A stretch of 64,000 nt of DNA, taken from Tieghemiomyces parasiticus. Taxonomy: Eukaryota > Kickxellomycota > Dimargaritomycetes > Dimargaritales > Dimargaritaceae. The notes below the pieces were generated by a model. The model was given only the letters and a program-made list of their open reading frames with translations, made no database searches and had not been told where the DNA came from. Each line of letters starts with the position of its first letter. The first letter of the stretch is position 1. The DNA lies in assembly GCA_027575765.1 (NCBI GenBank), contig JANBPT010000029.1:43098-107097 (forward strand). Reading direction: 5' to 3'. This document shows, piece by piece, positions 23,926-34,651 of the stretch. Both the position numbers and the translations under genes were made by a program.

Positions 23926-24380
23926 ACGTCATAAAACCCATCAATTTCGTTGGCTAAGTAAATCGGGACACAGTTAAGCACCTTTATTGATGTAAAGTAG
24001 AAATGCCCCGTAATCTGAATAATGTCGCGCTTTATTTACAAAATAATGAAGAACTAAGGTAGGCTTGATGAAGTCCACACTAGCCACACACAGTGTACCC
24101 AACTAGTACAGAGATGTGTAGTGAGGTCACAAGTAAATCAGATAATAATAGTGGGCCCAGCGAAAATGGCAGAGAAAAGTTAAGATTAGAATAGCGAACT
24201 TCAATGGCGGGGCGTGCGGGTAGGCCGCGCTAAAGGATAGGTAGAGTCCGGCCTGGTACCTGACTGCTGGCTAGCTTAAGTTGGAAAAGCATAAGACCGC
24301 GGTCACCGGGGTCGCTACGGTTCATCTACGGTCGAGGCTGACCGCAATGATATGCGGACGTGCTGTACAGTAGTCACCGA
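23926..24380. other. intergenic between two gene 3' ends
   Basis: Convergent: RSA4 ends at 23925 (+) and the small secreted gene ends at 24381 (-). AT-rich first half with possible polyadenylation signals (TTTATTGATG, AAATAATG). No open frame supported. Confidence 0.4.
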
Positions 24381-24656
24381 CTATCCCGTCGAATTCGGCG
24401 CAAACTCGATAGGCTGCGAGTATTTATCGACAGGCTTCTGAGCGGAGGGGATGGCAGCCGGCTGGCTGGCACCGTCCGTTTTTTCATCGGACTTATTCAT
24501 GCCAAAGAGGTCTTTGAACCAGTCCACAATGCCACGACGGTGGAGGCCCTGGGGGACACCGGAAGCTGAAAGGACTGGTTTGCTGTGGAGAGGGTGAGCA
24601 AAAGTAACGCTCAAGATGATACTGAGGACCAAGACAATCAAAACAGACCGCATCAT
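24381..24656 (-). CDS. small secreted protein with predicted Kex2 site (91 aa)
   Basis: The start is one of two adjacent ATGs (24656 and 24653). MMRSVLIVLVLSIILSVTFA is a strong signal peptide. A short pro-segment (about residues 21-42) ends LHRR, a Kex2-type dibasic site, followed by GIVDWFKDLFGMNKSD, which would form an amphipathic helix with Ile/Val/Trp/Phe/Leu on one face. The rest is a Ser/Pro/Ala-rich disordered tail ending EFAPNSTG. TATAAATA lies on the minus strand about 140 bp upstream. There are no cysteines in the mature part. The product may be a released peptide (membrane-active or signalling) or a structural secreted protein; I recognise no family. Confidence 0.6.
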   Translation of the reverse strand: MMRSVLIVLVLSIILSVTFAHPLHSKPVLSASGVPQGLHRRGIVDWFKDLFGMNKSDEKTDGASQPAAIPSAQKPVDKYSQPIEFAPNSTG

Positions 24657-24792
24657 TGTAGAGGTTGGGAACTGGCGGTCCTGAGTAAGGTTGGCGACGT
24701 GAAGGAGGCCGAATAGCGATGTGGGCAGTACGCGGATGCTAGAGCGATGGTGGAGAGTGTGAGTATGAAGAAATAGACCGGAAAGGCGGGGG

Positions 24793-24800
24793 TATTTATA
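24793..24800 (-). promoter_or_regulatory. TATA box of the small secreted protein
   Basis: TATAAATA reads on the minus strand, about 137 bp before the ATG at 24656. Confidence 0.55.
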
Positions 24801-25781
24801 AGACATTGACACCTGTGGCCAAGCTCCGACACGCTGATAAAGAGGGAGGGGGTTAATGTGCAAAGTCAGCCGCCACCCTCTGGTTTGGGGGCCCTTGGCT
24901 AGTTCCGGTAGCCACTCGGCCTGCAGTCACATCATCACGCTGGCAGCGGTTGATTATCGACTATCGGCTAGGTTGCCGATTTCAACATAAGCCTGTAATG
25001 AGTAGAGGGCCCAGGCAAGTCCGGACCCCTTCGACCGCCAGTGCCATATACATCCTCCTACGGCTGACCGGATCCGGCGAAGTGCTCGACAGCCATAGCC
25101 GCTGTTCACCGTGTACAACGTCACGGTCAGTCACCTCGGATCACGGCTATGCGCAGTGAGAGACGCGGAAACGAGCCCTGTATCACCTATATTTAGAGTA
25201 GAGCGGGCGTAGCGGCCCGCCGGGGCCCTCCTAATCCGGCCGGGACGCAAGAGCGGGGGGGGAAGGCTGTTCGTCGGTCCGAGGCCGTTGTACGAACGAA
25301 GGGCCAGCTAAGAAGGGCAAGGTGCAGCAAAGTGAGCCGGCGACCGACGGCATCGCAGCGCAGCGAGTCTCGCGCTAGTCCTGGCCACCAGCAACCGGCC
25401 CATCGCGGCGCTCATCCGGTCAAATCGTTTTACCTGCACGGCCTATCTCCCTTGTAATTGATGTCGCACTGTTGTCGCCATCCCAGGCCAGGGCATCGTA
25501 CAACGCACGATAGAGATTTATTCTGGTCACCCCCCCCCCTTGATATACTCACCTCTTGACCTTTGCTATTGGCCCCCCCAACATCCACCTCCACAATTGG
25601 CATCTATTAAAACCCGTCTGGCATCACCGGCCTGCCTGTAATCCGCCCGCCCACTCACCTACCGTTACCCCCTCCTCCGGATCCGCATCCGAGCTGCGAA
25701 GAGCGGGTACCATTTTGGCTGCCCCCTTTTCTTAACGCCGGATACTAGGATTCTCCGCCTTTTCTCTTAGGGTATTCCTTA
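24801..25781. other. intergenic, MED21 upstream region
   Basis: No supported gene. From about 25490 the plus strand is C/T-rich with a run of C near 25530, consistent with the MED21 promoter and leader. Confidence 0.4.
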
Positions 25782-26261
25782 ATGAGCCGCCTATCCCCGG
25801 TCAGCCCAGCGTCAAACGTGGAGCCGCCCAGCGACCTTGAGTATAGCTTCATGGATCGGGTGACCCAGTTGCAGGAGAGCCTGGACCACATGTCCCACCT
25901 GTTTGTGACTGGCCTCGACTACCTGCATACCCGCGCCCCCATGGTGGCGCCCGTGGGGTCCAGCATCCCGGTCACGAAAGCCAACGAACGCGCCGAAGCT
26001 CCTGGAGACTTTGAGCGTGCCATGCAGGACTTCGCCCGAGACCTGTGCAAACAGAACCGCCGGATCGATACGTTGATCTCGGCCCTACCCGGCGAGGAGG
26101 CTTCGGAGCAGGACCAGACCCGCCAGTTCGAGGAGCTGGCCCAGAGTAACGAACAAGCCGCCGCCCGACTCCGCGAGGCCATTGCACAGGCCCGAACCAT
26201 GCTAGATCATACCCTCTTCGCCCTGCGTCTCCTGGCCGACGACCAAGCCCAGGGCCGGTAA
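25782..26261 (+). CDS. MED21: Mediator complex subunit 21
   Basis: The ORF encodes 159 aa. After about 23 extra N-terminal residues comes MDRVTQLQESLDHM, which matches the usual Med21 start (MDRLTQLQ), so the internal ATG at 25851 is an alternative. Next are DFARDLCKQNRRIDTLISAL and LPGEEASEQDQTRQFEEL, matching the family's D-I-D-x-L-I-x-S-L-P core. Two long coiled-coil helices end LDHTLFALRLLADD. Med21 pairs with Med7 as the hinge of the Mediator middle module and transmits activator signals to RNA polymerase II in the nucleus. No intron is apparent. Confidence 0.85.
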   Translation: MSRLSPVSPASNVEPPSDLEYSFMDRVTQLQESLDHMSHLFVTGLDYLHTRAPMVAPVGSSIPVTKANERAEAPGDFERAMQDFARDLCKQNRRIDTLISALPGEEASEQDQTRQFEELAQSNEQAAARLREAIAQARTMLDHTLFALRLLADDQAQGR

Positions 26262-27138
26262 CGTATGGAGCCCTGTGCTCACGGGATAAAAACTTGGGCT
26301 GGGGAGGCTTGTCTGGTTCGCTTTTCCTGTCGGTGCAGCGCTGTAATTTTACGTTTTATAAGTATATACGAACGGTACTCCAAATTGTTAAAGAAGGTTC
26401 GTAGTCAACCCTAGTTATAATTAAATAGTTGAAAGTAAGCCAAAGGCACGTGGGGAATGGTGAGGGTGACCACAGATCAAGAGGGGAGGGGAGCACGAGA
26501 CCAGCCGGCCTGGGTCTACAATGTGCGCTAGCGGTGCTGGCTGCCTCATCGCACTCCCTGACCAACCCCTCTGCCGTGCCAACCCGAGTTATTGCCGATT
26601 CGGCCGACTAGTGGCTCTGACTCGCTCCGTTTCATAAGCCGCCTGGAGACACACACAAGCAAAGCCACCTGCAGTAGTGCCACCAGCCCGTTCGACCAAC
26701 CTGATGGCAGCACCTCGTCCTGGGGAGGGGGACTGAGCAGCCTCACAAGCCGACTGCCCACCCCTTAACTATCCCCTCCGCTTCATCCAATCGACGGAGC
26801 GGTGGCCACACCACGCCATATAGACGGCTGCAACCTCGGGAAACGCCCTCTCAACCCTGGGGTGCACCAGCCCCGGTCAACCTTGCCTTCGGTCCCATGT
26901 GCTAATTGACCGTCGTCATTCCGAATCCACCTGCATTTTGACCTGTTTCCATTCATACCTCTCTACCTCTGGCATTGCACGACTTGCCGCTGTTGTATAC
27001 CACAACACCATCTCACGCGGATCCACCAGCCTTCGTTTAAACCCTACGTTCCAAATCTGGGGACGCTTACACGTACACAGCACCAAAGTCAGTCCACCTT
27101 CACCCTGACAAGTGTCACTCAACGTCCACGCCGCCAGC
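26262..27138. other. intergenic, nothing recognised
   Basis: About 880 bp with only short open frames; the last 300 bp is pyrimidine-rich leader of the ABC1-type kinase gene. Confidence 0.4.
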
Positions 27139-28959
27139 ATGCTCTTCACTCGCCAACCCAGTAGTGGGTTGCGTTTACCATCACTGAATCGACAATTGGC
27201 TCGACTGAGGTACCCTAGACGGTTGGTATCGCCGGCCACTCCCTACCGGTTAACCCACCGTGGACCCCGCCCCGGCACCTCCGCTCCACCACCACCAAAA
27301 CCTCTTTCGGACCGGAGCCGTCGAGTGGTTGGATATCTCACTGCAGCGTCCCTACTAGGAATCGCTTACTACAGCTCTGAGTCGTTCCGCCACTTTACCA
27401 AGGCCTCCGTGCGGTGTCTGCGGGCGGGCGCCACGGGGGTCGTGGTGGCTGCCGACTACAAGTGGTCTTTACGCCACAAGCCTGACCCTGCCGACGACCC
27501 AGCGACCCTACGGGCAGCTGGGGTCCCTGTGGACGCTGCCGCCGAGGCTCGATGGCAGGAAGCTCTCCACGAGTTTGCCTCTGCCAAGTCCCAGGTGCAC
27601 CTTCGATCCGCCCGGCGGGTGCGCGCCTGTCTGATGCAAAGTGGCGGGATCTACATCAAACTGGGCCAGCACCTGGCGGCCATGACCTACCTGTTGCCCA
27701 AAGAGTGGACTGACACCATGACCCCGCTCCAAGACCAGTGCCCGCAGACGGACCTGGCCGATATTGCCGAACTAATCCAAGACGATCTTGGCTGCGGTAT
27801 GGACGACCTGTTTAGCACATTCGACCCACAACCCCTGGGCGTAGCCTCCCTAGCCCAGGTTCACCGGGCCGTCCTGCGCGAGAACGGCGAGGAAGTGGCC
27901 GTTAAGGTGCAGCATCCCTATCTCGACGAGTTTGTCCAGATTGACATGCGAACCGTCTCGACCATCATCGACATCGCAACGCGCCTGTTCCCGGAGTTCC
28001 AGTTCGGCTGGCTTAGCGAGGAAATGAACGTCAGTTTGCCTCAAGAGTTGAACTTTGTCCGTGAGCGAGCCAACGCCGAACGAGTCGCGCTCAATTTCGC
28101 GCCGCTCCCCAACTGCCCCCTGGTCATCCCTCAGGTATTCTGGGCACACCGCCGCATCATGGCCATGGAGTACATTAACGGGGGCCGCGTGGACGATGTG
28201 GCCTACATGCGGGCCCACGGAATCAACCCTGATGAGGTGGCCACCGAACTGACCCGTGTGTTCTCTGAAATGATGTTCATCCACGGCTGGGTGCACTGTG
28301 ACCCGCACCCGGGCAATATTTTGGTGCGGCCCGCCCACCGGACCGATTCCGGATATAATTTTGACCTGGCACTGTTGGACCACGGTCTGTACCGCGAGCT
28401 GTCGAGCGAGTTCCGGCTGGACTACGCCCGCATGTGGCGCGCCCTTATGTCTGCCAATGAAGCCGACATTCGAACGTACAGCAAACGGCTGGCCGGCACT
28501 GACCTGTACATCGTCTTTTCATGTATCCTTACCGGCCGTGATTGGCAGGTAATCCGAAGCGACCTGGGCCAAGCCCGCACCGCCACTGAGCTCGAGCACG
28601 TCGTGACCAACGTGCCCAACCTCCTCGTCCAAATCGTGGACGTCCTGGCCACCGTTCCGCGCGAGCTGCTCCTCCTGTTTAAGACCAATGACCTCCTCCG
28701 TTCTGTCGACCAGGCCATCCGTACCACCCCGTCCCCGGCCATCACCATGGCCATCATGGGCCGGTACTGCACCAAGGCCATCTACAATGAGTCGATGGCC
28801 CAGCTGCGCTGTCAGACTCGGAAATCTGGGTACAGCTTGGGTTTGCTGCGCGACTGGCTCCGGTGCCAGTACGCGTACTGGCGGATCCAGCTGCCTCTCG
28901 AGATTGTCGAGTGGTGTTTCCACCTTTATGCCCGCCTCTATTCTCTCTTGATGCTCTAG
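27139..28959 (+). CDS. ABC1/ADCK-family mitochondrial atypical kinase (ADCK1/Mcp2-like)
   Basis: The first ATG of the frame is at 27139, giving 606 aa. The basic, Ser/Arg-rich N terminus is a mitochondrial targeting sequence. A membrane span (VVGYLTAASLLGIAYYS, about residues 64-81) follows. The UbiB/ABC1 core then shows the family KxGQ motif (IYIKLGQHLAA, about 172-182), the Ala-rich nucleotide loop (LGVASLAQVHRA), the ion-pair lysine (EEVAVKVQHP), MAMEYINGG, WVHCDPHPGNILVRP with the catalytic-loop residues, and the metal-binding LLDHGLYRE. Length and membrane span fit ADCK1/yeast Mcp2, linked to mitochondrial lipid homeostasis, better than Coq8. The exact subfamily is inferred. Confidence 0.9.
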   Translation: MLFTRQPSSGLRLPSLNRQLARLRYPRRLVSPATPYRLTHRGPRPGTSAPPPPKPLSDRSRRVVGYLTAASLLGIAYYSSESFRHFTKASVRCLRAGATGVVVAADYKWSLRHKPDPADDPATLRAAGVPVDAAAEARWQEALHEFASAKSQVHLRSARRVRACLMQSGGIYIKLGQHLAAMTYLLPKEWTDTMTPLQDQCPQTDLADIAELIQDDLGCGMDDLFSTFDPQPLGVASLAQVHRAVLRENGEEVAVKVQHPYLDEFVQIDMRTVSTIIDIATRLFPEFQFGWLSEEMNVSLPQELNFVRERANAERVALNFAPLPNCPLVIPQVFWAHRRIMAMEYINGGRVDDVAYMRAHGINPDEVATELTRVFSEMMFIHGWVHCDPHPGNILVRPAHRTDSGYNFDLALLDHGLYRELSSEFRLDYARMWRALMSANEADIRTYSKRLAGTDLYIVFSCILTGRDWQVIRSDLGQARTATELEHVVTNVPNLLVQIVDVLATVPRELLLLFKTNDLLRSVDQAIRTTPSPAITMAIMGRYCTKAIYNESMAQLRCQTRKSGYSLGLLRDWLRCQYAYWRIQLPLEIVEWCFHLYARLYSLLML

Positions 28960-29712
28960 ACCCCCTGACTCTTTTTGTATACTTGACTGTATACTCTTAT
29001 TCTGTAGTTTACAAACGTCGGTGTGGGCGGTTTGATTGGATCGCCCCCCGCTAGACTTTCTTTTTTGGTATCTCACTATGATATGTCCTTTCTGCCAACG
29101 CCTGTGGTGTGGTAAAATATATCGCATTTATGTTGGTCAAACCTAGAGCACGTAGTAATCGACACGGTGGCCGAGTAATTTTCCATGTGACTTGCAGGAA
29201 CTACCCATGTAGCCACCTACTTTACTGCTATACTCAGAAATGCCGGGAGAGTGAGCTCACGCAAGAAAATGTTTTAAAAGCCTGCAGGCTCCATTTTACT
29301 GAGCCTTGTAATGCCCCGGTGGCCCTAGGTTGGATAGCCAACGCTGTAGGTGCCATAATCACGTATAGGACTTGGCCACGTCGAGTCACGTTTAGTTGAT
29401 TGTAATCCGTGATGAGGAAGACGATGCCTTCATGGGTCCAGTCTAGCTGGGATGATACTAGCTGCCCTACGTTTTAAACGCCATGGGCTGTATGGTTGAG
29501 CTGGAAGACTGCTAGAGAGTAATCATAGCCTGATGGCTTTGACCGGGGCTATTTAAAAGCGCCATGCGTTTTTTATTAACAGGATAGAGCAGGACGGTTT
29601 AACTCCCTCGGGTCATGTGAATAATATTCTATAAAACAGCTGATACGAATATATATATATAAAGGTTTTAGCAGCAACGGAAATCTGCTCCGAAATGTCG
29701 AACCTAATAAGC
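28960..29712. other. intergenic between converging genes
   Basis: Convergent 3' regions of the ABC1 kinase (+) and the LYC1-like gene (-). Contains a short AT microsatellite at about 29649-29661. No gene supported. Confidence 0.45.
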
Positions 29713-30855
29713 CTATACCCAAGCATAACGGTCGTCGCACAGCCACTCACAGGGCGCCTCCGCCTCTTGCGCACCGAAATCCGCCAGCCCAGGTAGGGAA
29801 TCCTCCCGTTCAACCACATGCGCCCCCCACCGGGGATCCAGCTGGTCCACGGTGAGGACGTGGTCGCGGAAGGGTGAAAGAGCTGGTTCGTGGAGCTGCC
29901 AGAAAGTGATGCGCTTGAATCCGTAACGGCGGGCCTCCGCCAACATCGCAGCGACCAGGGCGGGTGAGTCGGCACGGTGAGCCACATGGGTGCGAAGGGC
30001 AATCAATTCTTCCTTAACCATATCGTGGAACCAGAGGACATAACTATCGGTCGTGGTGAGTGCCGTTGCATTGACAGGTTTAGGGGTCGACAACCGTATG
30101 CCGAAGGTTGTAGGAGGGACTTGGTTGTAGATGGCGGCTAAGAATGTCGCGCGAGCCCAGTGCCAGTCATAGCTGGAAGCGGTTGGGAAAATGGCAAAGT
30201 AGGACGCCGGTAAGGCGGTCGCGGAAGCGGGTTCCAAACGTGCGGCCATGGCAAACAGAGCCTGCTTAAACCGCTGGCAATCAGCCTCGCTCAGTGCCAA
30301 CGCGGCGGCACGATCAAGCCGTTCGATGCTAGCAGCCACGGCGGGCCCATCGGCAGCCACAGGGACTACGATGGTCCGGCTCGCGTAGGTCTGCCAGCCC
30401 TTGCGGGCGTAGAACGTAGGACCGACGTCAGAGTAGAGGTTTGACCCGATACACCCGGGTTTAGCGCGCAGGATCTGGTAGAGTTGTGTCATCATCGTGG
30501 ACGCGTAGCCTTGGCCACGCGTTGAAGGCGGACAAAACACCGACGCAATGCTGTACACGTCGCCCTCCGTTACGGTTACCGTACTACCCGCGGCGATGCG
30601 GACCCCCGGCCGGCGGAACACGTCGCAGTGGGCCAGAGGTTCCAGGGTGGTCGGGTCGGCCCGTGGGACCAGGACGTACACTGTGAGGTTAGCGCTGGTG
30701 AATTCACGAGTGGCCAGTAGTCGCTCACGGTCCAGGTACTGCTCAGGAGTGAGTCCTTTGCCCCATTCCACACGATGGCGTTGCCAGGTGACGAGGACCT
30801 GGTCCGGCGTCGCTGGCTGGAGGACAAGGTCAGACCCGAGCTCTGTGTTAGCCAT
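29713..30855 (-). CDS. LYC1-like GNAT acetyltransferase
   Basis: The open frame extends to 30909, but that codon is TTG; the first ATG is at 30855 in a good context, giving 380 aa. The N-terminal half is a GNAT fold. VYSIASVFCPPSTRGQGYAS contains the acetyl-CoA-binding Q/R-x-x-G-x-G/A loop (TRGQGYA), followed by MMTQLYQIL. SNLYSDVGPTFYARKGWQTY is typical of the fungal LYC1 (lysine N-acetyltransferase, lysine catabolism) group. The C-terminal half (for example SYDWHWARATFL, YVLWFHDM and WQLHEP) also fits fungal LYC1-like proteins. Function is by family; the substrate is not certain. Confidence 0.75.
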   Translation of the reverse strand: MANTELGSDLVLQPATPDQVLVTWQRHRVEWGKGLTPEQYLDRERLLATREFTSANLTVYVLVPRADPTTLEPLAHCDVFRRPGVRIAAGSTVTVTEGDVYSIASVFCPPSTRGQGYASTMMTQLYQILRAKPGCIGSNLYSDVGPTFYARKGWQTYASRTIVVPVAADGPAVAASIERLDRAAALALSEADCQRFKQALFAMAARLEPASATALPASYFAIFPTASSYDWHWARATFLAAIYNQVPPTTFGIRLSTPKPVNATALTTTDSYVLWFHDMVKEELIALRTHVAHRADSPALVAAMLAEARRYGFKRITFWQLHEPALSPFRDHVLTVDQLDPRWGAHVVEREDSLPGLADFGAQEAEAPCEWLCDDRYAWV

Positions 30856-32139
30856 GGCGGACAAAGGGGTTAGTGTAGTATGGGTTATTAGCGAATCTCG
30901 GGCAGCCAATGGATGACTATAGATCGGATTCTAAAGAGGCGAACGATCGGGGGAAAGGGCGGGCCGATTGACTTCATTAGGCTCCATGCCGGAGCAGGTG
31001 GAACCGCTCCGGGCATCGAAGGTTCGACGGGGGCGGGCTTAGGGCATAGGAGGTAAGACTGTCTTGGTCAGTCCATGACGGCCAATGGCACGCTGGCAAT
31101 ACGACGGTCCTCTTGACTCAGTCCGAATATGCTCAACAGCAGTGCTGAGGGGCCATGGATAAAGCCTCTGTTACCCCTATAACTACTTGATATGTACTGG
31201 CAGAGGCGACCGGACTGCGACGATGTAAGTGGCGCCGCAGATCAAAAAAAAAAGAGCTCTCTTGGTTACCTCTGGGTCTCAAACCGTTATACTCTGCACG
31301 GCCGACTCCAAATCATGTAGCGCACTGGCCTGTTGAATATCTACATTGTTCAATAGCCCCCAGTCCCCAATTAAAGGTCGCACATCTTCTTTTCGCGCCC
31401 TAATTTTAGACCGGAATTCGGATATTTATAATCAGTGCCGTACCCAAAAGAGGCGCCAAGCCTCGGGATATACCTCCTGCACCCAGACGCCCGCCCAAAC
31501 GTCTCGGATGAACCCACCCTCCGACATGACTCGTCTTGGTTAGCCTTCCACCACCAGCCCTCCACAACGTTCCACCAGAGCCCACCCGACCGGGGACTCC
31601 CCGAGAGCACTCTCCCTTGGTCACGAGCCTGAGCAAAACGCCAACTGTAATCTGACTTATAGGCGCACCCTATGCCACTTGCAAAACGACATCTCTACTT
31701 CTCTATACTTACTTCTTTCAATAAACTCTTAATTTTCCCCTCGGCATTTAGCCTACCACACGGAGTCAACCCGGTAGTATTCCGCATGACCCTGACTCAA
31801 AAATGTACGAGCGCTAGCAGGTTGATATGCAGCAGATTGAATCCATCTGTCTGAGGCTGTTTCCCCGTCTAAATAGCCCAAGAGCCAATCAGTAACGAAG
31901 TTTTTGGCCCTCTCCCACTCGACCTTCATATTCTGAAGTCAGAACCGAGGTGAGTGGAATACCTAACGGTCAGAGGAGACGGCCGAATGAGTTAGTGACG
32001 CCAAATGGGACGACACAACCCGAACGGTCCCTGTGCATGTTACCCTGACGAATGTCTCTCTATGAAGCCCTGATTTTCCTTCCTCATTGACTGCTCTACC
32101 TGATCGCCCTTAACCTCAAAACGCCTAGTCTCCACTCTC
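30856..32139. other. intergenic between divergent genes
   Basis: About 1.3 kb separating the divergent LYC1-like and HEM4 genes. An A-run at 31243-31252 and pyrimidine-rich sequence before 32140 are visible. The overlapping open frames around 31346-31636 on both strands show no family feature. Confidence 0.4.
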
Positions 32140-33261
32140 ATGACCCGACCGCAAGGGCCCATTCAACCAGGTGAAGTCCCGGACGGCTGCATCCCACGCC
32201 GCGTCCTATTTCTCCGCGAAGCCACCGAGACGGGCCAGCCGCCTTCGGTCGCTTCGGCCCATGGTGGATCGCTAAAACCTCCACCAGTCGAAGTCGACTG
32301 TTACCGCGCTGCATTCGCGACGGGCGGGTACAATCCCTATTCCCTAGCAGTCCTGCAGCATCGAGAGCTCAACGGAGAGGTACTAGCCCATCACCTCCAG
32401 TACGGACCGGAGGCGACGGTGCCAACTACTGGTTCACGGTATTGGGGAATGGTATTGACGAGTTATCGGACGGTGAATGCCTTGTACGCGGCCCTGCAGA
32501 CCAAAGTTAATGACCACCACCATGGCTATCAGATAGAAGCCCCTGGCGTCCCTGAGACTGGCACAAGACAACAGGAGGCCCTAGTGGCGGGTGGATGGCA
32601 AAACGCTCCGGTGTTCGTGGTTGGTGGAAAAACCGCACAGCGGTACCGCAGCCTATTCGGTAACGTTGGCCACGTCCTGGGTGAGGAAACCGGCAATGCC
32701 CGGCAGCTGCTAGCCCTGATTGACACGTATGTTCAGGATCACCGGGTACCTTCCCATCAGACGGGCCGCCATACCCGCATCTCTCTGAATGACCCGACAG
32801 GCTTGGCTGCCGGCCCGGCCCTCCTGTTTCCGTGTAGTCGTATCCGCCTCCCCACCATGATCAACGGCCTTACCGACCGGGGGCTCAACGTGGCCGATCT
32901 CCCCGTATACGATACGGTAGCCGACCCAACGATACCCCACCGGCTGCGTGACTTGGCCGAGGAAGTGACGACGACCTACAACCGAGGCGGCTTTACCAAT
33001 ACCACCGATTCGAGCGCGGCTGCGCCGTTTGCCTTCCGCTGGGTGGCGTTTTTCAGTCCCTCAGGAGTCGACGCCGCCCTCCCGGCCCTCCGTGAGCTAG
33101 TCAACGGCGGGGAGCTACCATACTTAGCCGCTATCGGTCCGACAACCGCCGAGCATCTTACATCGATTCACGGAGTTCGAGTACACGCCGTGGCAGTGAA
33201 CCCTGACGCCCCAGCCCTGCTCGCGGCCGTCCAGGCTTACGAAGCTAACCCAGGACCATAG
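32140..33261 (+). CDS. HEM4: uroporphyrinogen-III synthase
   Basis: A single ORF of 373 aa. Family landmarks in order: VLFLREA at the N terminus; GMVLTSYRTVNAL (first Rossmann-like domain, T/S-S-x-R-x-V); APVFVVGGKTAQ; ALLFPCSRIRLPTMINGLTDR and VADLPVYDT; WVAFFSPSGVDA; and LAAIGPTTAEHL with the final AVNPDAPALLAAV. It converts hydroxymethylbilane to uroporphyrinogen III in cytosolic haem synthesis. It is longer than typical (about 265-275 aa), with added segments before the GMVLTS motif and in the middle. Sequence identity in this family is always low, so the call rests on the motif order. Confidence 0.85.
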   Translation: MTRPQGPIQPGEVPDGCIPRRVLFLREATETGQPPSVASAHGGSLKPPPVEVDCYRAAFATGGYNPYSLAVLQHRELNGEVLAHHLQYGPEATVPTTGSRYWGMVLTSYRTVNALYAALQTKVNDHHHGYQIEAPGVPETGTRQQEALVAGGWQNAPVFVVGGKTAQRYRSLFGNVGHVLGEETGNARQLLALIDTYVQDHRVPSHQTGRHTRISLNDPTGLAAGPALLFPCSRIRLPTMINGLTDRGLNVADLPVYDTVADPTIPHRLRDLAEEVTTTYNRGGFTNTTDSSAAAPFAFRWVAFFSPSGVDAALPALRELVNGGELPYLAAIGPTTAEHLTSIHGVRVHAVAVNPDAPALLAAVQAYEANPGP

Positions 33262-33351
33262 GGTCGCAGTCACTCTCCATGTAAAGCGTAATAATATGGT
33301 ACGTTTAAAGTGACTTAAGACAACTGCCCCCCCTCTCACTCCTCCTTGGTA

Positions 33352-34651
33352 TAGGTGCGGCCTTATATTTTGAGTTAATCCAAGTTTAATAGTGTGTATT
33401 TAATATAGTTGCCACCACTCTGTACTGATCGGCGAGTTCTGTCTACCCAGCGATCGTAGCAGGCTTTTAAAATCATTTGGCTGGAGCTTAGCAAGCTCCA
33501 ATTGCCAGGCACCCACAACCCGCCTCCACTGTGCTGGACTTCCTTCCCTTCAGCCGCTGTTTGATATTCCTGAACAGCCAGAAGTCACAAGGAGGCCAGG
33601 TCAGCAGGACTGTAAGGAGGCGCTGGCAGAAGTTTGAGTTCAGAAGCGGAAATGTAGGCCTAGGTAGCTGCAGCACAATGTGGCGATACATTTTCATGGT
33701 AGAGTCATGGAGGATGATGGGCCAGATTTCCGAGTGCCTTTACCCAGGCCTGGACCATGGGCTTCAGCTCGTACTTTACGTTAAGTTCGGTGGAGACCTT
33801 GACACCCAGGAGACTTGACATTCAGGTGTAATAGACCACGCCGGGTGAAATTACTGGTCAGCATCACCTTGGGTGTGGTATGGCCTCGGTGGGTCTCAGT
33901 TGGGACGGGGCCACATGTAGGGCACCACCTCCGGCGACTAGAACCAGCAGGGGGGATCATAAAGGTATACCCAAGTCTCATCCCCCGTAAAGATGGAGTC
34001 CAGCAGGTATAGACACTGGCCTTGCCAAACTCCTCCGGGAGCTCGGCGGCTAAATGTACTTACTGGTGGTGTTGGCCATCGGTGAGGTTGAGGGGTCCCC
34101 AGCGATTGAAATAGCTGTGCAACCCCAGGTCTCTGCGCGTGGTACTAGGGGACGTGTGACAGGCACGGGCCAGCTGCTCAGCAGTCAGTTGAGGGTCAGC
34201 CTCCACCAGCCCCAGAAGTATGGCCCCATAGAGCTCACCAAGGCCATCTGATGGGTGGCCAGACCGGGGCCTCAGCTGCAAGGGAGTAGATAACTGAACA
34301 GAAGCGAGCTAGCCACCGGGAGCCAATGACAAGACTAGGGGCAGCCCGGCCCAGCGTAGTAGTCAGTTCAGATAAAATGGAGCCTGCCCTGCGGCACTTG
34401 GAATAACTATGGTAAATGGGCACCCACCCGCCACGCCCGGTAAACTTGGATGTGGGGTGGGGGGGGATGAAACTCTGGAAGCTGATACGATGGAGAGGTA
34501 AAAACAGCGCAAGTTGTGAAGTGAGAAATGGGCCGATTCTCAAATGGGTTATACCATTCGATTCCGCGCCTAAGCCACTCCTTGGTTTCATCTACAACGG
34601 CAATACCCTCGACCTCAAGCTTTAATGACTCAAAACATTATGCGCCACCTA
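33352..34651 (-). mobile_element. dead Tc1/mariner element, copy B (inverted to copy A)
   Basis: About 1.3 kb between TA dinucleotides at 33352-33353 and 34650-34651. Terminal inverted repeats can be aligned: one end reads TAGGTGCGGCCTTATATTTT and the other, complemented, TAGGTGGCGCATAATGTTTT, both followed by GAGT-ATT. The interior matches copy A on the opposite strand at roughly 99% by eye (about 11 differences noticed in 1.2 kb) and carries the same frame breaks and stop codons in the transposase remnant. Flanking DNA is unrelated to that of copy A, so this is not a larger segmental duplication. Confidence 0.88.
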
